This document shows positions 1 through 5,907 of a DNA stretch of 9,348 bases, one piece after another. The notes beneath the pieces are model-generated. The model ran no database searches. It was not told where the DNA came from and worked only from the letters and a program-made list of their open reading frames with translations. The stretch comes from an uncultured Selenomonadaceae bacterium (GTDB taxonomy: Bacteria > Bacillota > Negativicutes > Selenomonadales > Selenomonadaceae): contig CATYZV010000047.1 of NCBI GenBank assembly GCA_958415865.1, positions 1 to 9,348 on the forward strand, in the 5' to 3' direction. The translations under genes and the position numbers were made by a program. Every line of letters begins with the position of its first letter. The stretch's first letter is position 1.

Positions 1-44
1 CACTTAACTTCTATTAAATTATTAATTAAATCACATCGGTATTG

Positions 45-52
45 AAAGGCGG
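45..52 (+). promoter_or_regulatory. Ribosome binding site of cysK, decides the start
   Basis: AAAGGCGG, one mismatch from AAGGAGG, ends 7 nt before the ATG at 60. A TTG at 42 is in frame but overlaps the edge of this site, so the ATG is the better start. The 40 bases before it are AT-rich and too short to assign a promoter, which probably lies to the left of the window. Confidence 0.7.
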
Positions 53-59
53 AATAACA

Positions 60-989
60 ATGACAGTATACAACGGTTTCACAGAATTAGTCGGCAACAC
101 TCCTTTAGTAAAGATCAGCAAATTTGCCAAGGCAAACGGTCTTAAAGCAAATCTGTTCGCCAAGCTGGAATACTTCAACCCGGCAGGCAGCGTAAAAGAC
201 AGAATCGCTAAAGCGATGATTGAAGACGCTGAAGCAAGAGGAGTCTTAAATCCTGAATCTGTAATCATCGAACCGACCAGCGGCAACACCGGCATCGGCC
301 TCTGCGCTGTGGCTGCGGCAAAAGGATACCGCATCATCATCACCATGCCGGAAACGATGAGCATCGAACGCCGCAAGATCATGAAAGCGTACGGCGCAGA
401 ACTCGTCCTGACTGAAGGCAGCAAAGGAATGCCCGGCGCAATCGCCAAAGCAAAAGAACTGGCTGAACAGACACCGCACAGCTTCATCCCCGGCCAGTTC
501 ACCAACCCTGTAAACCCCAAAGCTCATTACAAGACGACCGGCCCTGAAATCTGGAAAGACCTCGACGGCAAAGTAGACTTCTTCATCGCCGGCGTAGGCA
601 CCGGCGGAACGCTCAGCGGCACCGGCGAATACCTCAAAGCACAGAATCCCGATGTCAAAGTAATCGCCATCGAACCTGCTACTTCATCCGTGCTGACGAC
701 CGGCAAGCCCGGCCCGCATAAAATCCAGGGCATCGGCGCAGGCTTCATCCCCGATACTCTCGACACGAAAGTATACGATGAAGTAATCGATGTTCCCAAC
801 GATGCAGCTTTTGAAACGAGCCAGCACCTGACCCGCGAAGAAGGCCTTTTGACCGGCATTTCCTCCGGCGCAGCTCTCTGGGCAGCTATCCAGGTAGCAA
901 AACGCCCCGAAAATGAAGGCAAGAACATCGTAGTCCTGCTGCCTGACACCGGCGAAAGATACCTTTCCACTGCATTGTTCAACGACTGA
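60..989 (+). CDS. cysK: Cysteine synthase A (O-acetylserine sulfhydrylase)
   Basis: Cytoplasmic PLP enzyme that replaces the acetyl group of O-acetyl-L-serine with sulfide to give L-cysteine, the last step of cysteine synthesis. The 309-residue product has the usual length of the CysK family and is complete. Landmarks seen: NPAGSVKDR with the PLP lysine at residue 46; the substrate/PLP loop TSGNTG at 73-78; the phosphate-binding GTGGT at 180-184; GIGAGF near 229; and the SSGA segment near 268, whose serine faces the PLP ring nitrogen in the family. There is no N-terminal heme domain or C-terminal CBS domain, so cystathionine beta-synthase is unlikely. CysM is the main alternative, but the motifs and length read as CysK. 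The metY-like gene follows on the same strand after 76 bp with no hairpin between them, so co-transcription is plausible. The start is the ATG with a good ribosome binding site; an in-frame TTG 18 nt upstream is rejected. Confidence 0.95.
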   Translation: MTVYNGFTELVGNTPLVKISKFAKANGLKANLFAKLEYFNPAGSVKDRIAKAMIEDAEARGVLNPESVIIEPTSGNTGIGLCAVAAAKGYRIIITMPETMSIERRKIMKAYGAELVLTEGSKGMPGAIAKAKELAEQTPHSFIPGQFTNPVNPKAHYKTTGPEIWKDLDGKVDFFIAGVGTGGTLSGTGEYLKAQNPDVKVIAIEPATSSVLTTGKPGPHKIQGIGAGFIPDTLDTKVYDEVIDVPNDAAFETSQHLTREEGLLTGISSGAALWAAIQVAKRPENEGKNIVVLLPDTGERYLSTALFND

Positions 990-1051
990 TAAATCGTTCT
1001 AGCCTCATACACAGTATAATCGTTATATATATTTAATGAACGAAACGACAG

Positions 1052-1060
1052 AAAAGGGGA
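1052..1060 (+). promoter_or_regulatory. Ribosome binding site of metY, decides the start
   Basis: AAAAGGGGA lies 5 nt before the ATG at 1066. An in-frame ATG at 1036 would put this site inside the gene and has no purine-rich site of its own. A TATAAT hexamer is present at 1015-1020 in the cysK-metY gap, but I see no -35 element at 16-18 nt from it, so I do not call a separate promoter there. Confidence 0.7.
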
Positions 1061-1065
1061 TTTTT

Positions 1066-2361
1066 ATGGCAAAAATCACAGATACCAGCAAATGGGCATT
1101 CGAGACGAAACAGCTTCACATCGGACAGGAACTGCCCGATCCTGCTACTGATGCACGCGCAGTGCCGATCTACCAGACGACTTCCTACGTGTTCCGCGAC
1201 TGCAAGTCGGCAGCTGACCGCTTTGGCCTTAGAGAACCCGGCAACATCTACGGCCGCCTGACCAACTCCACGCAGGACGTATTTGAAAAGCGCGTCGCCG
1301 CTCTCGAAGGCGGTGTCGGCGCACTGGCTGTAGCTTCCGGCGCAGCCGCTATCGTCTACACGATCCAGGCACTGGCTAAACAGGGAGACCATATCGTAGC
1401 ATCCAAGACGATCTACGGCGGTACTTACAACCTGTTTGAACACACCCTGCCCGATTTCGGCATCACGACGACTTTCGTCGATATCCACAATCTCGCTGAA
1501 GTAGAAGCAGCTATCAAAGACAATACGAAATGCTTGTACTTTGAAACGCTCGGCAACCCCAACAGCGATGTAGCTGATGTCGAAGCCATCGCTAAACTGG
1601 CACATAAATACAATATCCCCGCTGTCGTAGACAATACATTCGGCACCCCGTACCTCATCCGCCCGATCGAATACGGCGTGGATATCGTCGTTCATTCCGC
1701 AACGAAATTCATCGGCGGCCACGGCACCACTCTCGGCGGCGTTATCGTCGACGGCGGCAAATTCGACTGGGAAAAGAGCGGCAAATTCCCGTCTCTCGTA
1801 GAACCGAACCCCAGCTACCACGGCATTTCCTTCACGAAAGCCGTAGGTCCGCTCGCTTTCATCATCAAAGTCAGAGCACTGCTGCTGCGCGACCTCGGTG
1901 CTGCCATCTCCCCATTCAACGCATTCCTGCTGCTGCAAGGCCTTGAAACGCTCTCGCTGCGCGTAGAACGCCATGTGGAAAACGCGCTCAAAGTCGTAGA
2001 ATACCTCAAGAACCATCCGCAGGTAGAAAGCGTAAACCATCCTTCTCTGCCGGAAAGATTCGACCACGAACTCTACAAGAAATACTACCCGAACGGTGCC
2101 GGCTCCATCTTCACCTTTGAAATCAAAGGCGGCGCGAAAGAAGCACAGGAATTCATCGACAGGCTTCAGCTCTTCTCCCTGCTGGCCAACGTTGCCGATG
2201 TGAAATCCCTCGTAATCCACCCGGCAAGCACGACTCATTCCCAGATGACGGAAGAAGAACTGCTCGACTCCGGCATTAAGCCGAACACCATCCGCCTGTC
2301 CATCGGCACGGAAAACATCAAAGACATCATCGCCGACCTCGACCAGGCGTTCGTCAAATAA
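1066..2361 (+). CDS. metY: O-acetylhomoserine sulfhydrylase (aminocarboxypropyltransferase), MetY type
   Basis: Cytoplasmic PLP enzyme of the Cys/Met metabolism (gamma) family. It is expected to join O-acetyl-L-homoserine and sulfide to give L-homocysteine, the direct-sulfhydrylation route to methionine. The product is 431 residues, typical of MetY and longer than the roughly 380-400 residues of MetB/MetC/MetZ. Seen in the sequence: IYQTTSYVF at 35-43; YGR at 62-64, whose Tyr and Arg bind PLP phosphate in the family; SG at 91-92; Tyr118, which stacks on PLP; Asp189 in VVDNTFGTP, which contacts the pyridine nitrogen; and the PLP lysine Lys214 in HSATKFIGGHG, which fits the family signature. 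The usual NPT after YxR is NST here, a minor change. It lies downstream of cysK, so both sulfide-using branches are side by side. A cystathionine gamma-synthase activity cannot be excluded from sequence alone. No terminator follows directly; the stem-loop at 2451 may serve. Confidence 0.92.
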   Translation: MAKITDTSKWAFETKQLHIGQELPDPATDARAVPIYQTTSYVFRDCKSAADRFGLREPGNIYGRLTNSTQDVFEKRVAALEGGVGALAVASGAAAIVYTIQALAKQGDHIVASKTIYGGTYNLFEHTLPDFGITTTFVDIHNLAEVEAAIKDNTKCLYFETLGNPNSDVADVEAIAKLAHKYNIPAVVDNTFGTPYLIRPIEYGVDIVVHSATKFIGGHGTTLGGVIVDGGKFDWEKSGKFPSLVEPNPSYHGISFTKAVGPLAFIIKVRALLLRDLGAAISPFNAFLLLQGLETLSLRVERHVENALKVVEYLKNHPQVESVNHPSLPERFDHELYKKYYPNGAGSIFTFEIKGGAKEAQEFIDRLQLFSLLANVADVKSLVIHPASTTHSQMTEEELLDSGIKPNTIRLSIGTENIKDIIADLDQAFVK

Positions 2362-2384
2362 ATAAATACACGCAAAAATAATGC

Positions 2385-2413
2385 TTGACATATCCGTCTA
2401 TATACTGTATATT
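2385..2413 (+). promoter_or_regulatory. Candidate sigma70-type promoter for the ABC importer operon
   Basis: A consensus TTGACA at 2385-2390 is followed after 17 nt by TATATT at 2408-2413, five of six to consensus. Transcription would begin near 2420, giving a leader of about 105 nt before the ATPase gene. A second -10-like hexamer, TATTAT at 2410-2415, has 19-nt spacing. The match is good and the location fits, but it is a sequence prediction only. Confidence 0.7.
2400..2412. promoter_or_regulatory. Inverted repeat overlapping the -10 element, possible operator
   Basis: ATATAC-T-GTATAT is a perfect 6+6 inverted repeat with a one-base centre, lying across the -10 region. A second short palindrome, GTATAC, follows at 2418-2423. 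A repressor bound here would block the promoter. The bases are all AT-rich, so chance is a real alternative, and I cannot assign a regulator. Confidence 0.3.
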
Positions 2414-2445
2414 ATGGGTATACAAAATAACAATTAACTTTTGCG

Positions 2446-2500
2446 AAACAAAGGCGTTTCATCCGATACCAACGGATGGAACGCCTTATTTGTTTGTCTA
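2446..2500 (+). terminator. Strong stem-loop in the ABC operon leader (metY terminator or attenuator)
   Basis: Arms at 2451-2465 and 2473-2487 pair over 15 bp with one G-U pair, around the 7-nt loop ATACCAA. AAAC at 2446-2449 can also pair with GTTT at 2492-2495 across a small internal loop. The 3' side is U-rich but interrupted (ATTTGTTTGT), so it is a plausible but not ideal intrinsic terminator. It follows metY, but also lies downstream of the predicted promoter at 2385-2413. It therefore could end metY transcription, attenuate the importer operon, or both. Confidence 0.6.
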
Positions 2501-2525
2501 CAATAGATAGGAGGGGTCTGCTTTG

Positions 2526-3251
2526 ATGATAAAACTGGAGCACATCGACAAATACTTCGGCAGCAATCATGTGCTCAAAGATGTGAATTTGGAAGTGGCA
2601 GAAGGCGAAAAGCTCGTCATCATCGGGCCGTCCGGGTCCGGCAAATCGACGACGGTGCGCTGTATGAATTTCCTCGAAGAGCCTACCAGCGGCCATGTCT
2701 ACATAGCCGGGCAGGAGATGACGAGGAAAAACAGGCTTAAGCTCGTGCGCGATACGACTTCCATGGTATTTCAGCAGTTCAATCTCTACCCGCATATGAC
2801 AGTGCTGAAAAATCTCACACTGGCTCCCATCAAGCTGCACGGCAAGAGCAAAGCTGAGGCTGAAAAACTCGCTTATCACTATCTCGATGTCGTAGGCCTC
2901 AGGGATAAGGCCGATGCTTATCCTGCCATGCTGTCAGGCGGGCAGCAGCAGCGAATCGCCATCGCCCGTGCACTCTGCACACAGAGCAAGATAATCCTGT
3001 TTGACGAACCTACTTCCGCGCTCGACCCCGAAACGATTCAGGAAGTGCTCGATGTCATGGTCAAGCTCGCCAAGGAAGAAAACATCACGATGGTCGTCGT
3101 AACACATGAAATGGGCTTTGCCCGTCAAGTCGCCGACCGCGTCGTCTTCATGGCCGACGGTCAGATAATCGAAGAAGGCACACCGGAGCATTTCTTCGTC
3201 AATCCCAAGAATGAACGCGTCAAGAAATTTCTCAGCAAGATAATCCGCTGA
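2526..3251 (+). CDS. Polar amino-acid ABC importer, ATP-binding protein (GlnQ/HisP type)
   Basis: Cytoplasmic ATPase that powers the importer encoded by the next three genes. The 241-residue product is typical of the polar amino-acid transporter ATPases. Complete nucleotide-binding domain: Walker [10 protein letters not shown] at 34-42; Q-loop [10 protein letters not shown] at 81-90; signature LSGGQQQR at 136-143; Walker B and D-loop [11 protein letters not shown] at 157-167 with catalytic Glu161; switch His194 in VVTHEMGFA. The [13 protein letters not shown] and THEMGFAR strings are characteristic of this subfamily. All catalytic residues are intact. The site AGGAGGGG at 2509-2516 lies 9 nt before this ATG. 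A TTG directly before it (2523) is in frame and at 6 nt, so either codon could be the start, changing the protein by one residue. The family assignment is secure; the substrate is set by the binding protein. Confidence 0.93.
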   Translation: MIKLEHIDKYFGSNHVLKDVNLEVAEGEKLVIIGPSGSGKSTTVRCMNFLEEPTSGHVYIAGQEMTRKNRLKLVRDTTSMVFQQFNLYPHMTVLKNLTLAPIKLHGKSKAEAEKLAYHYLDVVGLRDKADAYPAMLSGGQQQRIAIARALCTQSKIILFDEPTSALDPETIQEVLDVMVKLAKEENITMVVVTHEMGFARQVADRVVFMADGQIIEEGTPEHFFVNPKNERVKKFLSKIIR

Positions 3252-3303
3252 TTTATTTTTAATACCATATAATTTATTAGAATTTGCCGGAGGAGGAATC
3301 ATT

Positions 3304-4194
3304 ATGAAAAAATCAACAATAGGCAGAATGCTGGCCGTCTGCATGAGCGTCATCATGGCGATGCTCGTATTGGCAGGCTGCGGCGGCGATGAGGCAAAAG
3401 ACAGCTCCGCATCATCCGGTGCGGTGAATAAAGCCGACCTGCCGGAAGATGTGCAGGCAATAGTAGACAGAGGCGTATTGAAAGTCGGCGTTAAAAACGT
3501 AACGAAGGGCTTCGGCTACCAGGACCCTGCTACCGGTGAGTTCTCCGGCATGGAAATTGACCTCGCCAAGAAAATCGGCGAATACCTCGGCGTAGAAGTT
3601 GAATTCACGCCAGTAACAGCCGCCACCAGAACGGCACTGCTCGATTCGGGCGATGTCGACTGCGTAATCGCTACGTTTACCATCACGGACGAACGCAAAA
3701 AGAGCTGGGATTTCACCACCCCTTACTACACTGACCATGTAGGCGTACTCGTACAGAATGCCAGCGGCATCAAAACGCTCGCCGACCTCAAGGGCAAGAC
3801 AGTCGGTGTATCCTCCGGCTCCACTTCCGCTAAAGCTCTCGTAACAGCCATGACAGAAGCAGGCATCATACCTGCCGACGGATTCGATCCCAAGACCTTC
3901 GATGCTGCTACCTGGACCAACGGCATCAGCTTCAAGCAGTACGATGATTATCCCGCCATTTCCACGGCTTTAAGTGCCGGTGAAGTAGACGCATTCTGCG
4001 TCGATAAATCCATTCTTGCAATCTACAACACGGGCGACCGCTCTTACATCAAAGAAGAATTCGCCCCGCAGGAATACGGCATCGCAACGAAGAAAGACTC
4101 CGGTTTTTCTAAAGTTACCGAAGAGCTCGTGCAGAAATGGCTCTCTGACGGCACCATTGAAAAAATGGTCGAAGCTAACGGCCTCAATAAGTAA
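3304..4194 (+). CDS. Amino-acid ABC importer substrate-binding lipoprotein, probably aspartate/glutamate type
   Basis: Extracytoplasmic solute-binding protein (SBP family 3) that captures an amino acid and delivers it to the two permeases. It has 296 residues with a lipoprotein signal peptide: KK start, hydrophobic stretch at about 9-24, lipobox LAGC with lipidated Cys26, then a Gly/Ser-rich linker. The mature domain begins near VLKVGVKN (58-65). Landmarks: ATRTALLDSGDVD around Arg109; TITDERKK at 126-133 with Arg131; VSSGSTS at 169-175; VDAFCVDKSIL at 228-238; PQEYGIATKKD at 255-265. From memory, these blocks match Campylobacter PEB1a (Asp/Glu binding) well, including an arginine placed as Arg109 that other acidic amino-acid binders also carry. 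An extra stretch of roughly 18-20 residues at about 187-210 has no counterpart in PEB1a. Glutamine or cystine remain alternatives. AGGAGG at 3291-3296 gives 7-nt spacing to the start. Confidence 0.88.
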   Translation: MKKSTIGRMLAVCMSVIMAMLVLAGCGGDEAKDSSASSGAVNKADLPEDVQAIVDRGVLKVGVKNVTKGFGYQDPATGEFSGMEIDLAKKIGEYLGVEVEFTPVTAATRTALLDSGDVDCVIATFTITDERKKSWDFTTPYYTDHVGVLVQNASGIKTLADLKGKTVGVSSGSTSAKALVTAMTEAGIIPADGFDPKTFDAATWTNGISFKQYDDYPAISTALSAGEVDAFCVDKSILAIYNTGDRSYIKEEFAPQEYGIATKKDSGFSKVTEELVQKWLSDGTIEKMVEANGLNK

Positions 4195-4252
4195 TGCGCC
4201 GCTTATCTCATCAGAACTCAATCTATCCTCTCAATTCATCTCCAATGAATGG

Positions 4253-4284
4253 CATAAAGCCTGCATCTCGGTGCAGGCTTTATG
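4253..4284 (+). terminator. Perfect 13-bp stem-loop between binding-protein and permease genes
   Basis: CATAAAGCCTGCA (4253-4265) pairs perfectly with 4272-4284 around the 6-nt loop TCTCGG. It lies 58 nt after the binding-protein stop. The U-run after it is weak (TTTATGTAT), so partial termination or protection of the upstream mRNA end seems likelier than full termination, since the permeases downstream belong to the same importer. Its 3' arm includes an in-frame ATG (4282), which argues against that codon as the permease start. Confidence 0.6.
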
Positions 4285-4304
4285 TATGAAATAGCAAAAC
4301 AGGC

Positions 4305-4313
4305 AAAGGAGGG
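4305..4313 (+). promoter_or_regulatory. Ribosome binding site of the first permease, decides the start
   Basis: AAAGGAGGG, a near-perfect site, ends 7 nt before the ATG at 4321. The upstream in-frame ATG at 4282 lies in a stem-loop and has no such site, so the gene is called from 4321. Confidence 0.8.
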
Positions 4314-4320
4314 CATTATA

Positions 4321-5031
4321 ATGTTTTCAGAAAGTGCCTGGGCGATGGTCTGGGCTTACCGCGATACCTTCATATTAGGCTTTATAAATACGATTGAAAC
4401 AGCTGTCGCCGGCATAATCCTCGCATTGGCTATCGGCATAATAATCGGCTTGATGGCACTGAGCGACAGCAGAATTTTCCGCTCGATAAACCGCGTCTAC
4501 GTAGAATTTCTGCAAAATACGCCGCTATTGCTTCAGATCTGCGTGCTGTACTACGCGCTCGCTTTTTCCGGCTACAAAATAGGCATACTGGCCGCCGGCA
4601 TCATATCGCTCGGTGTCTATCACGGTGCTTACATGGCTGAAGTATTCCGCGCCGGCATCGAATCCATTCCCAAGGGCCAGTTTGAAGCTGCCGACTCGCA
4701 GGGCTTCAGCTACGTGGGCAAGATGTACTACATCATCCTGCCGCAGAGCATAAAGATCATACTGCCTCCGCTCGTCTGCCAGATCGCCAATCTGACGAAA
4801 AACACGGCGTGCCTCTACATCATCGGCGGTTCCGACCTCATATCCCTGACTTACAACTTCGCAACGGGTGCGACGACCGGCGGTGCCTACGGCCCTGCCT
4901 ACCTCGTCTGCGGCGTGCTGTTTTTCATAATCTGCTTTCCGCTGTCCACCCTCGCTTCCGTCTGGGAAAACAAGCTGAAAAATCAAGATTCCCCTGCTTC
5001 ATCAAATGTAAAGAAGGTGGCTGAATCATGA
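4321..5031 (+). CDS. Amino-acid ABC importer permease (HisMQ/GlnP family), first of two
   Basis: Integral membrane subunit that forms half of the translocation channel with the next gene product. It has 236 residues, normal for HisM/HisQ-type permeases. Hydrophobic segments lie at about 17-47, 67-82, 86-106, 135-153 and 191-214. The family motif EFLQNTPLLLQ is at 62-72. The cytoplasmic EAA loop that docks on the ATPase is at about 107-141: EVFRAGIESIPKGQFEAADSQGFS, ending in IILPQ. The SIPKGQ-EAA-SQG-ILPQ pattern is diagnostic of polar amino-acid importers. A hydrophilic tail of about 20 residues follows the last membrane segment. The gene ends in a 4-bp ATGA overlap with the second permease, implying translational coupling. 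Together with that protein, the ATPase and the lipoprotein, it makes a complete importer. Confidence 0.92.
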   Translation: MFSESAWAMVWAYRDTFILGFINTIETAVAGIILALAIGIIIGLMALSDSRIFRSINRVYVEFLQNTPLLLQICVLYYALAFSGYKIGILAAGIISLGVYHGAYMAEVFRAGIESIPKGQFEAADSQGFSYVGKMYYIILPQSIKIILPPLVCQIANLTKNTACLYIIGGSDLISLTYNFATGATTGGAYGPAYLVCGVLFFIICFPLSTLASVWENKLKNQDSPASSNVKKVAES

Positions 5032-5828
5032 GCGACTTATCAGGCAGCTTTGCTATGCTGGCAAATCCCTCCATCGTGCTGTTCATCTTAAAGGGCGTTG
5101 CCTTCACGCTGATCATCTCCGTGCTCGCAGTCGTCGTCAGCATCATCTTCGGCTCAGTGCTCGCCCTCGTCCGCAATTACTGCACCGCTCCCGGGCAGCG
5201 CATTTTCCGCTGGCTCGCTATAGTCTACATTGAAATCTTCCGCAACACGCCGCTGCTGTTCTGGATATTCATCGGGCTGGTATTCTTCCCCGCGCCGAAA
5301 ATCTTTGAACACCAGCTGTTCGGGCTTTCCTCCGTCGAAACTAAAATTCTCTTCAAAGCGACATTGGCACTGACCGTCTACACCTCGGCCGTAATCGCCG
5401 AAATAGTGCGCGGCGGCCTCAACTCCGTATCCCACGGACAATTTGAAGCAGGCTGGTCGCAAGGCTTCAGCACCGTGCAGATAATGATCTACATCATCCT
5501 GCCCCAGGCGTACCGCAATATCGTCCCCACCTTGCTGAGCCAGGTCATCACCACTATCAAAGACTCCTCCTTCCTCGCCAACGTGGCCACGATAGAACTG
5601 ATGGCACGCGTCAAAAAGATCATGAACAATGCCGGCCTCTACAACGGCACCGGCACGATAAACGTCTCGGATGTATTCGTGCTGTTCGGCTGTGCCGCCG
5701 TCATCTACTTCATAATAAACTACGCATTGTCATGCTTCGTGCGCCGCATTCAGAAAAAACAATCTCTGACTTCGCAGGCTTCCGGCGAAAATACAGCTCT
5801 CAAAACGAATATATTGACTGACAACTGA
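5028..5828 (+). CDS. Amino-acid ABC importer permease (HisMQ/GlnP family), second of two
   Basis: Second membrane subunit of the importer, 266 residues. Hydrophobic segments lie at about 15-48, 62-88, 108-127, 155-175 and 215-238. The family motif EIFRNTPLLFWI is at 69-80. The EAA loop at about 125-160 reads EIVRGGLNSVSHGQFEAGWSQGFS and ends in IILPQ; the second EAA alanine is Gly142, a common variant in this position of the paralogue pair. A longer loop at about 86-108 and a hydrophilic tail of about 28 residues account for its greater length than the first permease. The ribosome binding site AAGAAGGTGG (5011-5020) sits inside the end of the upstream gene, and the start overlaps that gene's stop. 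This is the last gene of the unit; a terminator follows directly. The pairing of two unlike permeases fits a Glu/Asp-type importer as well as others in the family. Confidence 0.92.
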   Translation: MSDLSGSFAMLANPSIVLFILKGVAFTLIISVLAVVVSIIFGSVLALVRNYCTAPGQRIFRWLAIVYIEIFRNTPLLFWIFIGLVFFPAPKIFEHQLFGLSSVETKILFKATLALTVYTSAVIAEIVRGGLNSVSHGQFEAGWSQGFSTVQIMIYIILPQAYRNIVPTLLSQVITTIKDSSFLANVATIELMARVKKIMNNAGLYNGTGTINVSDVFVLFGCAAVIYFIINYALSCFVRRIQKKQSLTSQASGENTALKTNILTDN

Positions 5829-5839
5829 CCACCGTAAAC

Positions 5840-5893
5840 AAAAAAAGACCTATGCCATCAATTTTAATTTGATTGACACAGGTCTTTTCTTTT
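5840..5893. terminator. Bidirectional intrinsic terminator between convergent genes
   Basis: AAAAGACCT (5843-5851) pairs with AGGTCTTTT (5880-5888), and ATCAA/TTGAT near the loop extends the structure after an internal mismatch region. On the + strand the stem is followed by TTTTCTTTT. On the - strand it is followed by seven T residues, the complement of A at 5840-5846. It therefore can stop the importer operon from the left and the arabinofuranosidase transcript from the right. It fills most of the 79-bp gap between the two converging stop codons. Confidence 0.85.
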
Positions 5894-5907
5894 ATGCTGC
5901 CTATTTA

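Noticed and set aside
42..59. Upstream in-frame TTG start for cysK.
   Set aside because: It lies directly before the ribosome binding site that serves the ATG at 60, and the extension KGGIT is not typical of CysK N-termini.
1015..1020. TATAAT in the cysK-metY gap as a separate metY promoter.
   Set aside because: No -35-like hexamer is present 16-18 nt upstream and no extended -10 TG is found; AT-rich sequence makes the hexamer likely by chance.
1033..2391. A 452-codon open frame on the - strand covering the whole metY gene.
   Set aside because: It is exactly antisense to a well-supported gene, has no recognisable protein motifs, and its length is explained by codon bias in metY that avoids antisense stops. 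I see no ribosome binding site for it.
2414..2437. A tiny frame ATG...TAA encoding MGIQNNN, which looks like an attenuation leader peptide rich in Gln/Asn codons ahead of an amino-acid importer.
   Set aside because: The ATG lies at the edge of the predicted -10 element, upstream of the expected transcription start, and there is no ribosome binding site. It would only be translated if transcription began further upstream.
3268..3273. TATAAT between the ATPase and binding-protein genes as an internal promoter.
   Set aside because: The -35 position is GC-rich (CCGCTG) and unlike consensus. The 52-bp gap is explained by normal operon spacing.
4016..4294. A 92-codon + strand frame overlapping the end of the binding-protein gene and the stem-loop.
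   Set aside because: It lies out of frame inside a confident gene for most of its length, has low-complexity composition and no ribosome binding site.
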